DNA of 13,182 nt from assembly GCA_964605205.1 (NCBI GenBank), contig CAZSBL010000098.1:1-13182 (forward strand), read 5' to 3'. A program made the position numbers and the translations under genes. The notes beneath the pieces are model-generated. The model did not search any database, had not been told where the DNA came from, and was given only the letters and a program-made list of their open reading frames with translations. The DNA comes from JAWVYT01 sp964605205 (GTDB lineage: Bacteria; Gemmatimonadota; Gemmatimonadetes; Longimicrobiales; RSA9). Shown here one piece after another: positions 1 through 7,069 of the stretch (positions are counted from its first letter, which is position 1; each line of letters starts with the position of its first letter).

Positions 1-1498
1 GGTTCACGCCCTTCACCTCATTGATGATCCGGTTGCTTACGCGGCCGAGGACGTCGGGCGGGAACGGGAACCAGTCGGCGGTCATCCCGTCGCGGCTGGT
101 GACGGCCCGGAGCGCCACCACGTTGTCGTAGGTCCGGTAGTCGCCCATGACGCCCACGCTCCGGATCGGGAGCAGCACGGCGAACGCCTGCCAGATGTCG
201 TCGTAGAGGCCCGCGGAGCGGATCTCCTCGAGGAAGATGGCGTCGGCGTCGCGGAGCACGGCCAGCCGCTCGGGGGTGATGTCGCCCAGGATACGCACGG
301 CCAGCCCGGGCCCGGGGAACGGGTGCCGGGCGACGAGCTCCTCGGGGAGCCCCAGCTCGCGGCCCACGTTCCGGACCTCGTCCTTGAACAGCTCCCGCAG
401 CGGCTCGATGAGCTCGAAGTCCATCTCCTCGGGCAGCCCGCCCACGTTGTGGTGCGTCTTGATCACCGCCGACGGGCCCCGCACCGACTGGCTCTCGATG
501 ACGTCCGGGTAGAGCGTGCCCTGCACGAGCCACTTCGCGTTCCGGCCCACCTCCTTCGCGGCCCGCTCGAAGACCCGGATGAACCGCTCGCCGATGACCT
601 TCCGCTTCCGCTCCGGCTCGGTCACGCCCTCCAGGTCGGAAAGGAAGTCGGCTGCGGCGTCGATCACTTCGAGACGGATCCCCATGTGCTTGCGGAACGT
701 GCGCTCCACGCCCTCCCGCTCGCCCTTCCGGAGCAGCCCCGTGTCCACGAAGATCGCCGTCAGCTGCTCGCCGATGGCCTCGTGGACCAGCGCGGCGGCC
801 ACGCTCGAGTCCACGCCGCCGCTCAGCCCCACGATCACGTGGTCGTCGCCCACCCGCTCCTTCACCCGGGCCACGTGCTCGTCGATGAACGAGCCGGGCG
901 TCCACGTCGGTTCGCACTCGCAGACCCGGAAGACGAAGTTCGACAGGATCTCGTCACCCCGCGGCGTGTGCGCCACCTCCGGGTGGAACTGCACGCCGTA
1001 GATCTCCCGGTCCGTGGACCGGAACGCCGCCACCGGGAGCGACTCAGTCCCGCCCAGCGTCTCGTACCCCGCCGGCGGCTCGTTAACGTGGTCGCCGTGG
1101 CTCATCCAGACCGTGATCCGCTCCTCGGGCTCGAAGCCGGCGAAGAGGGCATCGGGCTCGGTGATGGTCATCTCCGCTCGCCCGTACTCCCGCTTCCCGT
1201 GCACCACGTCCCCGCCCTCGGCGTGGGCCACCAGCTGCATCCCGTAGCAGATCCCCAGGATCGGGATGCCCAGCTCCAGGAGCGCCGGGTCGAGCCCCGG
1301 GACCTCGTCGTCGTAGACCGACGCCGGCCCGCCCGAGAGGATGATCCCCTTCGGCGCCCACTCCCGCACGTCCGCCGGCGAAAGGGTGGGCCCGTGGATC
1401 TCGCAGTACACCCGCTCCTCACGGATCCGCCGGGCGATTAGCTGCGTGAACTGGGACCCGTAGTCGAGGATCAGAATCCGGTTTTCTTCGCCCGTCAT
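1..1498 (-). CDS. guaA: GMP synthase (glutamine-hydrolysing), 3' end cut by window edge
   Basis: Cytosolic enzyme that aminates XMP to GMP using glutamine and ATP, the last step of guanine nucleotide synthesis. The N-terminal class I glutamine amidotransferase domain (about residues 1-195) shows the nucleophile Cys84 in GICYGMQ and His172/Glu174 in FHPEV, giving a complete catalytic triad. The ATP-pyrophosphatase domain follows, with its P-loop SGGVDSS at 226-232. The C-terminal part includes the FPGPGLAVRILG signature of the dimerisation region. 499 codons lie in the window and the frame is still open at base 2, so roughly 15-25 residues should be missing compared with the usual 510-525. The ATG at 1498 places the ILDYGSQ segment at the usual distance from the N terminus. 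Its Shine-Dalgarno is only moderate (GAGG about 10 nt upstream). A 249-bp repeat-bearing spacer separates it from proS, so it may have its own promoter, although I could not identify one. Assignment is essentially certain. Confidence 0.97.
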   Translation of the reverse strand, partial: MTGEENRILILDYGSQFTQLIARRIREERVYCEIHGPTLSPADVREWAPKGIILSGGPASVYDDEVPGLDPALLELGIPILGICYGMQLVAHAEGGDVVHGKREYGRAEMTITEPDALFAGFEPEERITVWMSHGDHVNEPPAGYETLGGTESLPVAAFRSTDREIYGVQFHPEVAHTPRGDEILSNFVFRVCECEPTWTPGSFIDEHVARVKERVGDDHVIVGLSGGVDSSVAAALVHEAIGEQLTAIFVDTGLLRKGEREGVERTFRKHMGIRLEVIDAAADFLSDLEGVTEPERKRKVIGERFIRVFERAAKEVGRNAKWLVQGTLYPDVIESQSVRGPSAVIKTHHNVGGLPEEMDFELIEPLRELFKDEVRNVGRELGLPEELVARHPFPGPGLAVRILGDITPERLAVLRDADAIFLEEIRSAGLYDDIWQAFAVLLPIRSVGVMGDYRTYDNVVALRAVTSRDGMTADWFPFPPDVLGRVSNRIINEVKGVN

Positions 1499-1568
1499 CT
1501 CTTGGTTGCCTCTGCGTTTGTTCGCCCGTCCACATGTCCGCCGCCTCGCTGTCCTCGCGCCCGGCGGG

Positions 1569-1617
1569 CTTAGACCTTAGACCTAAGACCTAAGAGCTAA
1601 GAGCTAAGTGCTAAGTG
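1569..1617. repeat. Seven-unit 7-bp tandem array (CTTAG/CTAAG core)
   Basis: Seven consecutive units of exactly 7 bp read on the plus strand: two CTTAGAC, one CTAAGAC, two CTAAGAG and two CTAAGTG. The core switches from CTTAG to its reverse complement CTAAG after the second unit, so the array can fold back on itself. On the gene strand it is preceded by GGATCGG, as is the second array. It lies 70 bp upstream of the guaA start. The function is unknown. Confidence 0.85.
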
Positions 1618-1701
1618 CCGATCCCAACGCCGCCGGCGTTTCCAGACCTCAGCCCCGCCAAACCCTCTTTCGAAGACCCGCGCGGCCGCCCCACAGGCGA
1701 T

Positions 1702-1743
1702 TACTTAGATCTTGGTTCTTAGTTCCTAGGTCTGAGTTCCGAT
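1702..1743. repeat. Second, degenerate 7-bp array directly after proS
   Basis: On the plus strand the 7-bp units read taCTTAG, atCTTGG, ttCTTAG, ttCCTAG and gtCTGAG, followed by a degenerate sixth unit ttCCGAT. On the gene strand it begins with the same GGATCGG cap as the 1569-1617 array. It starts 4 bp after the proS stop codon. Its CTAAG units on the gene strand could pair with CTTAG units of the other array across the spacer. Confidence 0.7.
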
Positions 1744-1747
1744 CCGC

Positions 1748-3247
1748 TCAATAGGCCCTGGCCCACACGGCTTCATGCGCCGCGACCTCTCCGCACACCA
1801 GGCACTTCTCCGGCGCCTCGGCGGACCGGAACTCCTCGTTCGGCAGCACCCGGATCGTGGCCTTCGTCTCGTCCTTGACCTGCTCCTCGCACGCCTCGGA
1901 GCCACACCAGCCGGCGTAGAAGAAGCCGCCTTCGGCCTCGACCCGCTCCTTGAAGGTCTCGTAATCGTCCACCCGGTGACTGTTCGCCTCCGTCCGCTCA
2001 CGGGCGGCGTCGAACATCCCCTGCTGGATGGCGTCGAGCCGGTCGGCGATGGACGCCAGCGCCTCGGCCTCCGGCAGGAACTCCTTCCGGTCCTCGCCCT
2101 CCGGCACGATCCGCTTCGCCAGCGCCAGGTTGCCTTTCTCCACGTCCCGGGGACCGACCTCGATCCGGAGCGGCACACCCTTCCGCTCCCACTCCCAGAA
2201 CTTGGCCCCGGGGCTCTCGCTCTCCCGCCGGTCGATCTCGACCCGGATCCCCTGGCCCCTCAGCTCACGAGCGGCCCGCTCGGCCACCTCCAGCACGGCG
2301 GCCTTCTGCTCGTCGTTCTTCCAGATCGGTACGATCACCACCTGCGTGGGCGCCAGCTTCGGCGGCAGCACCAGCCCGTTGTCATCCCCGTGGGTCATGA
2401 CCAGCCCACCCACCAGCCGCGTGCTCACGCCCCAGCTGGTGTTCCACGCGTGCTCCCAGTCGCCACTCTCCGCCTGGAACTTCAGGTCGAACTGCTTCGC
2501 GAAGTTCTGGCCCAGGTTGTGGCTCGTGCCGGCCTGGAGCGCCTTGTTGTCCTGCATCAGCGCTTCCAGGGCGTACGTGTGGTCACCGCCCGGGAACTTC
2601 TCCGCCTCGCTCTTCCGGCCCGTGATGACCGGCATGGCCATCCACTCCTCCATGAACGACCGGTAGACCTCCAGGATCGTGAGCGTTTCCTCCTCCGCCT
2701 CCTCGGGACTCGCGTGGGCCGTATGCCCTTCCTGCCAGAGGAACTCCGCGGTGCGCAGGAACAGCCGCGTCCGCATCTCCCACCGCATCACGTTCGCCCA
2801 CTGGTTGATCAGGATCGGAAGGTCCCGGTAGCTCTGGACCCAGCGGCTGTAGGCGTCGTAGATGATGGTCTCCGACGTGGGCCGGATCACGTACGGCTCC
2901 TCGAGCTCGCTCTCGGGGTCCGGGACCAGCGTCCCGTCCTCACCCGCCACCACCCGGGTGTGGGTGACCAGCGCCATCTCCTTGGCGAACCCCTCCACGT
3001 GCTCCGCCTCCCGGGCGATGAAGCTCAGCGGGATCAGGAGCGGGAAATATGCGTTCTGGTGCCCCGTCGCCTTGAACTTGTCGTCCAGGGCGCGCTGCAT
3101 GTTCTCCCACAGCGCGTAGCCCCACGGCCGGATGACCATGCTCCCGCGCGTCGGCGAGTGCTCGGCCAGCTCCGCCCGGACCACCACCTCGTTGTACCAG
3201 CTCGAAAAGTCCTCGGCGCGGGGTGTCAGCGCCTTGTCATCAGCCAT
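1748..3247 (-). CDS. proS: Prolyl-tRNA synthetase, eukaryote/archaeal-like type
   Basis: Class II synthetase that charges tRNA-Pro with proline in the cytosol. Its 499 residues fit the shorter eukaryote/archaeal-like ProRS class. Motifs in order are RPTSE at 122-126, the motif 2 region RWEMRTR from 155, the GGDHTY stretch near 220, and motif 3 around 280-300 (GGLVMTHGDDNG). No editing (INS) domain sits between motifs 2 and 3, as expected for this class. An anticodon-binding domain follows from about 300. The C-terminal domain has four cysteines (C448, C453, C482, C485) suited to binding zinc. The chain ends in Tyr499; from family knowledge, a conserved C-terminal tyrosine reaches the active site in this class. 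The ATG start has AAGGGA about 6 nt upstream. It lies 69 bp after the small membrane gene and probably shares its transcript. Confidence 0.97.
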   Translation of the reverse strand: MADDKALTPRAEDFSSWYNEVVVRAELAEHSPTRGSMVIRPWGYALWENMQRALDDKFKATGHQNAYFPLLIPLSFIAREAEHVEGFAKEMALVTHTRVVAGEDGTLVPDPESELEEPYVIRPTSETIIYDAYSRWVQSYRDLPILINQWANVMRWEMRTRLFLRTAEFLWQEGHTAHASPEEAEEETLTILEVYRSFMEEWMAMPVITGRKSEAEKFPGGDHTYALEALMQDNKALQAGTSHNLGQNFAKQFDLKFQAESGDWEHAWNTSWGVSTRLVGGLVMTHGDDNGLVLPPKLAPTQVVIVPIWKNDEQKAAVLEVAERAARELRGQGIRVEIDRRESESPGAKFWEWERKGVPLRIEVGPRDVEKGNLALAKRIVPEGEDRKEFLPEAEALASIADRLDAIQQGMFDAARERTEANSHRVDDYETFKERVEAEGGFFYAGWCGSEACEEQVKDETKATIRVLPNEEFRSAEAPEKCLVCGEVAAHEAVWARAY

Positions 3248-3316
3248 GTCGTCCCTTCAGTCCCGCGTTCGGTAGGTCCTGCGTTCCATACGACGGTCGA
3301 TCCCGCCGACCTCGTC

Positions 3317-3577
3317 TCACTCGTCGTCGTCCTTTTCCCACGGCTTCGGCCCCGGCCACAGGTGCACGGCCAGCGGCACCAGGATCAGCAGCAGGCTCAC
3401 ATTCAGCCAGGTCCGGAAGAACGGCAGCCCGGCCAGGGTGAGCATCCATGCCAGAAGCGCGCCCCCGCCAACGGCCAGCAGCACGGCCAGGATCCGGGCG
3501 CCCCACGTCAGCCACTCCAGCTTCCGGACGATCCGCCGGCGTTCGGCATCGAAATCGTCCGGGCTCCGTCTCGTCAT
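3317..3577 (-). CDS. Small two-helix membrane protein, unknown function
   Basis: 86-residue protein that I do not recognise. The N-terminal 22 residues are highly charged and Arg-rich (MTRRSPDDFDAERRRIVRK). Two hydrophobic segments follow at about 26-49 and 54-73, joined by a very short turn (LPFFRTW), so it probably forms a hairpin in the inner membrane. The tail is acidic (WEKDDDE). The positive N terminus suggests that both ends are cytoplasmic (positive-inside rule). The ATG at 3577 lies 19 bp after the hisS stop, in the same direction. The Shine-Dalgarno is weak, so translation may depend on coupling to hisS. The frame stays open upstream into hisS, but no other plausible start lies between the two genes. 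The tight packing in the operon and the sensible topology argue that it is real. I would not assign a function. Confidence 0.75.
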   Translation of the reverse strand: MTRRSPDDFDAERRRIVRKLEWLTWGARILAVLLAVGGGALLAWMLTLAGLPFFRTWLNVSLLLILVPLAVHLWPGPKPWEKDDDE

Positions 3578-3596
3578 TCCGGCACGCCCATCCAGC

Positions 3597-4868
3597 TCAT
3601 CCCAGCGCGTCGAGCGGCACCTCGCGCTCGTCGCCGCTCCCCATCTCCCGGACCACCGCCACGCCCCGCTCCACCTCGTCGGGGCCCAGCACCACCGTCC
3701 GGACGGCGTTCCGGGAGTCGGCGTCCTTGAACTGCTTCCCGACCCCCACCTGCCGGAGCGTATACGACACACTGTACCCGGCATCCCGAAGCTGCCGGGC
3801 CACCCGGCGCAGCACCGGCCGCTCGGCTTCGGTGATGCTGACGATATGATAGTCGGGACCGGGCGCCGCCTCGGGCAGGAGCCCGCGCTCCGCCAGCAGC
3901 TCCGCCAGCACTACGTCGCCCATCCCGAAGCCCACGGCCGAGAGCGAAAGGTCGCTCACCGCCGCCAGCAGATCGTCGTAGCGGCCGCCGCCGCAGATGG
4001 CCCGCAGCTCGCCCTGGCGATCGAAGATCTCGAACACGGTGCCGGTGTAGTACGCCAGCCCGCGCACGATCCGCGGGTCGAACCGCACCCAGTCGGCCCA
4101 GCCCATCTCCGCCAGCGTGTCGAAGTAGCGGCCGAGCCGCTCCAGCTCCGGGCCCACCGCAGCCACATCCCCGTACTCCTCGGCCAGCCCGGCCAGGTCG
4201 TGGTCGAAGATCGCCATGACCGCGGCCACGAGGTCGTCGTCGAGCTCCACCTCCTCGGCCAGCCGCCGGCGCGTCTCGTCCGCCGTCTCCCGGCTCATCT
4301 TGTCGATCACGGCGTAGGCATCGCCCAGCCGGTCGCCGGGCACGCCCGCATCGGCCAGGAGCGCCTCCAGCAGCCTTCGGTCGTTGATCCGGGCCTCCAC
4401 GTCGTCGGCGCCGAGCCCCAGCGCCCGGAGCCCGTCCAGCGCCACGGAGAGTACCTCGGCATCGGCGGTGATGTCTTCCTCGCCGATGATGTCCACGTTC
4501 CACTGGATGTGCTCCCGCAGCCGGCCCCGCTGCGTCCGCTCGTAGCGGAAGAGCTGGGGCACGCTCGACCACCGGATCGGCTTCGGCATCGCCCGGCCCC
4601 GCTCACCCACCATCCGGGCCAGTGTGGGCGTCATCTCCGGCCGCAGCGCCACCTCACGGTCTCCCTTGTCGGTGAACGCGTACAGCTGCTCCACGATCTC
4701 CTCGCCGCTCTTCACCACGTACAGCTCCAACGGCTCCAGCGGCGGGCCGTCATACTCCTCGAAGCCGTACTTGCGGGCGGTCTCCCGCCACGCCCGCACG
4801 ATGTGGTCGCGGGCCGCGAACTCGGCGGGGTAGAAATCTCGGAAACCGGGCAGACTCTGGAAGCTCAT
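3597..4868 (-). CDS. hisS: Histidyl-tRNA synthetase
   Basis: Class II synthetase that charges tRNA-His, in the cytosol and usually as a dimer. Length is 423 residues, normal for the family. The N terminus has LPGFRDFYP. Motif 1-adjacent ALRPEMTPTLAR is at 74-85 and motif 2 FRYERTQRGR at 107-116. A helical insertion spans about 160-250. The histidine-specific HisA motif is RGLAYYTGTVFE at 269-280, followed by GGGRYDDL at 293-300. Motif 3, AVGFGMGD, begins at 311, and the anticodon-binding domain runs from about 338 to the end. The HisA motif has Ala272 where most bacterial enzymes have Asp (RGLDYY). The ATG is 9 bp after the folC stop and lacks a nearby Shine-Dalgarno, so coupled translation is likely. 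A HisZ regulatory paralogue is less likely because the aminoacylation motifs and the C-terminal anticodon domain are present. Confidence 0.96.
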   Translation of the reverse strand: MSFQSLPGFRDFYPAEFAARDHIVRAWRETARKYGFEEYDGPPLEPLELYVVKSGEEIVEQLYAFTDKGDREVALRPEMTPTLARMVGERGRAMPKPIRWSSVPQLFRYERTQRGRLREHIQWNVDIIGEEDITADAEVLSVALDGLRALGLGADDVEARINDRRLLEALLADAGVPGDRLGDAYAVIDKMSRETADETRRRLAEEVELDDDLVAAVMAIFDHDLAGLAEEYGDVAAVGPELERLGRYFDTLAEMGWADWVRFDPRIVRGLAYYTGTVFEIFDRQGELRAICGGGRYDDLLAAVSDLSLSAVGFGMGDVVLAELLAERGLLPEAAPGPDYHIVSITEAERPVLRRVARQLRDAGYSVSYTLRQVGVGKQFKDADSRNAVRTVVLGPDEVERGVAVVREMGSGDEREVPLDALG

Positions 4869-4877
4869 CGGGCGATA

Positions 4878-6194
4878 CTACGCGGCGTCTCCCTCCGACT
4901 GCAACCCCGCCTGCTCGGCGAACGGCGGGATCCCCAGCGCCAGCATGGCGTCACCCACGGTGTGCACGGACCCGGTACAGGCCACGGTGCCCCCGGCCGC
5001 CAGTGCGGCCGCGCCGCTCACGGCGGCGGCGAACGGGCGGATCACCCGTGCGCTCTCCGGCGCGTCCAGCTGCCGGAGCACGGCCTCCGGGTCCCAGCGG
5101 CGCGACGCCGGCGCCGAGGGCGGCTCCACGAGCACCACGGCGTCCATCGCCTCGAAGAGCGGTGGCAGCATCTCGCCCCAGTCCTTGTCGCCGAGCACGC
5201 CGATCAGCGCCACCAGCGGCCGCGTCGGGCGGAGTACCGGCAGCGCCTCGAGCAGCGACTTCGTGCCCGCGGCGTTGTGGGCCACGTCGAAGATCCACGT
5301 CACGTCGCCCACCGGCTCCGACTGGAGCCGTCCCGGCCAGGCGACGCCGGCGACCCCATCCACCACCGCCCCGCGCCCCGGCCGGCGGCCCTCGGGCATC
5401 AGCTCGAGCGCCCGGACCGCAACGGCCAGGTTCACCGCCTGGTGCTGTCCGGCCAGCGGGACCCGCAGCGACAGCTGCCCCCAGGCGGTCTCCAGCGCCA
5501 CGGTGGTGCCCCGCGCGTCGAACTCCGCCACCGGCTGCGGCACCACGTGCACCGGCGCACTCTTCTCCTCGGCCACCCGCCGGATCACGTCCAGCACCAC
5601 CGGGTCGGTCTCACCCGTCACCACCGGCACACCGGCCTTGATGACACCGGCCTTCTCCCCGGCGATCGTGGCCAGGTCATCCCCCAGGTACTGGGCGTGG
5701 TCCATGGCCACGTTGGTGATGATCGTGACATCGGGGGCCACCACGTTCGTCGAGTCCAGCCGCCCGCCCATCCCCACTTCCACCACGGCGATGTCGATCT
5801 CCGCCCGCGCCAGCGCCAGGAACGCGATCACGGTGGCCGCCTCGAAGAAGCTCGGCGCCTCCGCCTCGATCTGGGGCCAGAGCGCCCGCGCGGTGGCCAG
5901 CAGCTCCGGTTCGGTGATCGGCGTGCCGTCGATCCGGATCCGCTCCCGGAAGTCCACCAGGTGCGGCGACGTGTAGAGCCCGGTGCTGAGCCCCTGACGG
6001 CGCAGCACCGATTCCACCATCGCCGCCACGCTCCCCTTGCCATTCGTCCCCGCGATATGGATCGACGGATAGCCCGTCTGCGGGTCGTCCACCGCCTTCA
6101 GCATCCGCCGGGTGCGGCCCAGTCCCCAGCGGATCCCGCCGGTCAGGCGAGGAAAGAGCTCGTCGAGGAGTGCCCCGTAGGAGAGCTCGGTCAA
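4878..6194 (-). CDS. folC: Folylpolyglutamate synthase / dihydrofolate synthase, TTG start
   Basis: Mur-ligase-family enzyme that adds glutamate to folates and, in many bacteria, also makes dihydrofolate from dihydropteroate. Length is 438 residues. The ATP P-loop GTNGKGS is at 49-55 and TSPHL at 75-79. The central ligase segment GMGGRLDSTN is at 141-150, followed by MDHAQYLGD at 164-172 and EKAGVIK at 180-186. The C-terminal domain has FDVAHN at 302-307. I chose the TTG at 6194 because it overlaps the accD stop as TTGA, has GGAG 5 nt upstream, and puts the P-loop at its usual position; the next in-frame ATG (residue 31) would cut into the fold. Overlap with accD implies translational coupling. 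Whether it has one or both activities cannot be told from sequence reading alone. Confidence 0.95.
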   Translation of the reverse strand: MTELSYGALLDELFPRLTGGIRWGLGRTRRMLKAVDDPQTGYPSIHIAGTNGKGSVAAMVESVLRRQGLSTGLYTSPHLVDFRERIRIDGTPITEPELLATARALWPQIEAEAPSFFEAATVIAFLALARAEIDIAVVEVGMGGRLDSTNVVAPDVTIITNVAMDHAQYLGDDLATIAGEKAGVIKAGVPVVTGETDPVVLDVIRRVAEEKSAPVHVVPQPVAEFDARGTTVALETAWGQLSLRVPLAGQHQAVNLAVAVRALELMPEGRRPGRGAVVDGVAGVAWPGRLQSEPVGDVTWIFDVAHNAAGTKSLLEALPVLRPTRPLVALIGVLGDKDWGEMLPPLFEAMDAVVLVEPPSAPASRRWDPEAVLRQLDAPESARVIRPFAAAVSGAAALAAGGTVACTGSVHTVGDAMLALGIPPFAEQAGLQSEGDAA

Positions 6195-7069
6195 GCCGTC
6201 TCCGTCGCCTCTGCTCCGTCCGGGGCCGGGAGCCCGAGCATGTGCCGGAGGAAGCCCGCCACCCGGCTCTTCATCGCCCGCCGATCGACGATGGCGTCCA
6301 CCATCCCGTGCTCCAGGAGGAACTCGGAGCGCTGGAACCCCTCGGGCAGCTCCTGCTTGATGGTCTGCTCGATGACCCGCGGGCCGGCGAACCCGATCAG
6401 CGCGCCGGGCTCCGCGAGATTCACGTCGCCCAGCATGGCGTAGCTCGCCGTCACGCCGCCCGTGGTCGGGTGCGTCAGGATCGAGATGTACGGCAGCCCC
6501 GCCTCGTGCATCTGGGCCAGCGCCGACGAGGTCTTCGCCATCTGCATCAGCGACAGGATCCCCTCCTGCATCCGGGCGCCACCCGACGCGCTCACCACGA
6601 TCAGCGGCTCCTTCTGATCCACCGCCCGCCACGCCGCCCGGGCGATTTTCTCGCCCACTACCGAGCCCATGCTCCCGCCGATAAAGCTGAAGTCCATCAC
6701 CGCCAGGTTCACGGCGATCCCGGCCAGCGGGCCGTACCCGGTGATCACCGCTTCCTTCCGACCCGCCTTCCTCTCCGCAGCCGCCAGCCGATCGGTGTAC
6801 TTCTTCGAGTCCCGGAACCCCAGCGGGTCGCCACTCCGGATCTCCGCGTTCGTGACCGTGAAGCGGTCCTCATCCATGAGCAGGCGGACGTAATCCTCCG
6901 CGTCGATCCGGAGGTGGTGGGCGCACGCCGGGCAGACGTACAGGTTCTGTACGAGGCGGTTCTTGTACAGGATCTCGCCGCACTCGGGACACTTGTCGAA
7001 CACGTCACCCGGCATCTCCCGCTTGTCCGCCGAGCTCAACTTCTTGTCTTCTTTTCGCCACCAGGACAT
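6191..7069 (-). CDS. accD: Acetyl-CoA carboxylase carboxyltransferase subunit beta
   Basis: Beta half of the carboxyltransferase that moves CO2 from carboxybiotin to acetyl-CoA, giving malonyl-CoA for fatty-acid synthesis. It normally works with AccA, which is not in this window. Length is 292 residues, close to the family norm. The N-terminal zinc ribbon has C27, C30, C46 and C49. The crotonase-like core includes the SASGGARMQEG stretch, the HPTTGGVTAS stretch and GFAGPRVIEQT, all diagnostic of AccD. The ATG at 7069 overlaps the rodA stop by one base (TGATG), with GAGG 8 nt upstream. The stop overlaps the TTG of folC. AccD next to folC is a common bacterial neighbourhood; joining it to the rod-shape genes puts membrane lipid supply in the same transcript as wall elongation. 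Confidence 0.97.
   Translation of the reverse strand: MSWWRKEDKKLSSADKREMPGDVFDKCPECGEILYKNRLVQNLYVCPACAHHLRIDAEDYVRLLMDEDRFTVTNAEIRSGDPLGFRDSKKYTDRLAAAERKAGRKEAVITGYGPLAGIAVNLAVMDFSFIGGSMGSVVGEKIARAAWRAVDQKEPLIVVSASGGARMQEGILSLMQMAKTSSALAQMHEAGLPYISILTHPTTGGVTASYAMLGDVNLAEPGALIGFAGPRVIEQTIKQELPEGFQRSEFLLEHGMVDAIVDRRAMKSRVAGFLRHMLGLPAPDGAEATETA

Larger units (their letters stand above)
1499..1747. other. proS-guaA intergenic spacer with repeat arrays
   Basis: This is the longest gap between genes in the window apart from the region upstream of mreB. It holds two heptad arrays (1569-1617 and 1702-1736) separated by about 85 bp of ordinary GC-rich sequence. A 6-bp inverted repeat lies at 1626-1640 (AACGCC, 3-nt loop, GGCGTT), with no T-run on either side, so it is not a convincing terminator. 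I saw no clear sigma-70-type promoter for guaA and no conserved coding frame. Confidence 0.7.

Noticed and set aside
1626..1640. Inverted repeat AACGCC/GGCGTT considered as a terminator after proS
   Set aside because: The stem is only 6 bp and no T-run follows on either strand.
3438..6443. Open plus-strand frame of about 1000 codons opposite hisS, folC and accD
   Set aside because: It is antisense to well-identified genes, is His/Arg/Pro-rich without domain-like sequence, and is expected where GC-rich codons leave few stops on the opposite strand.
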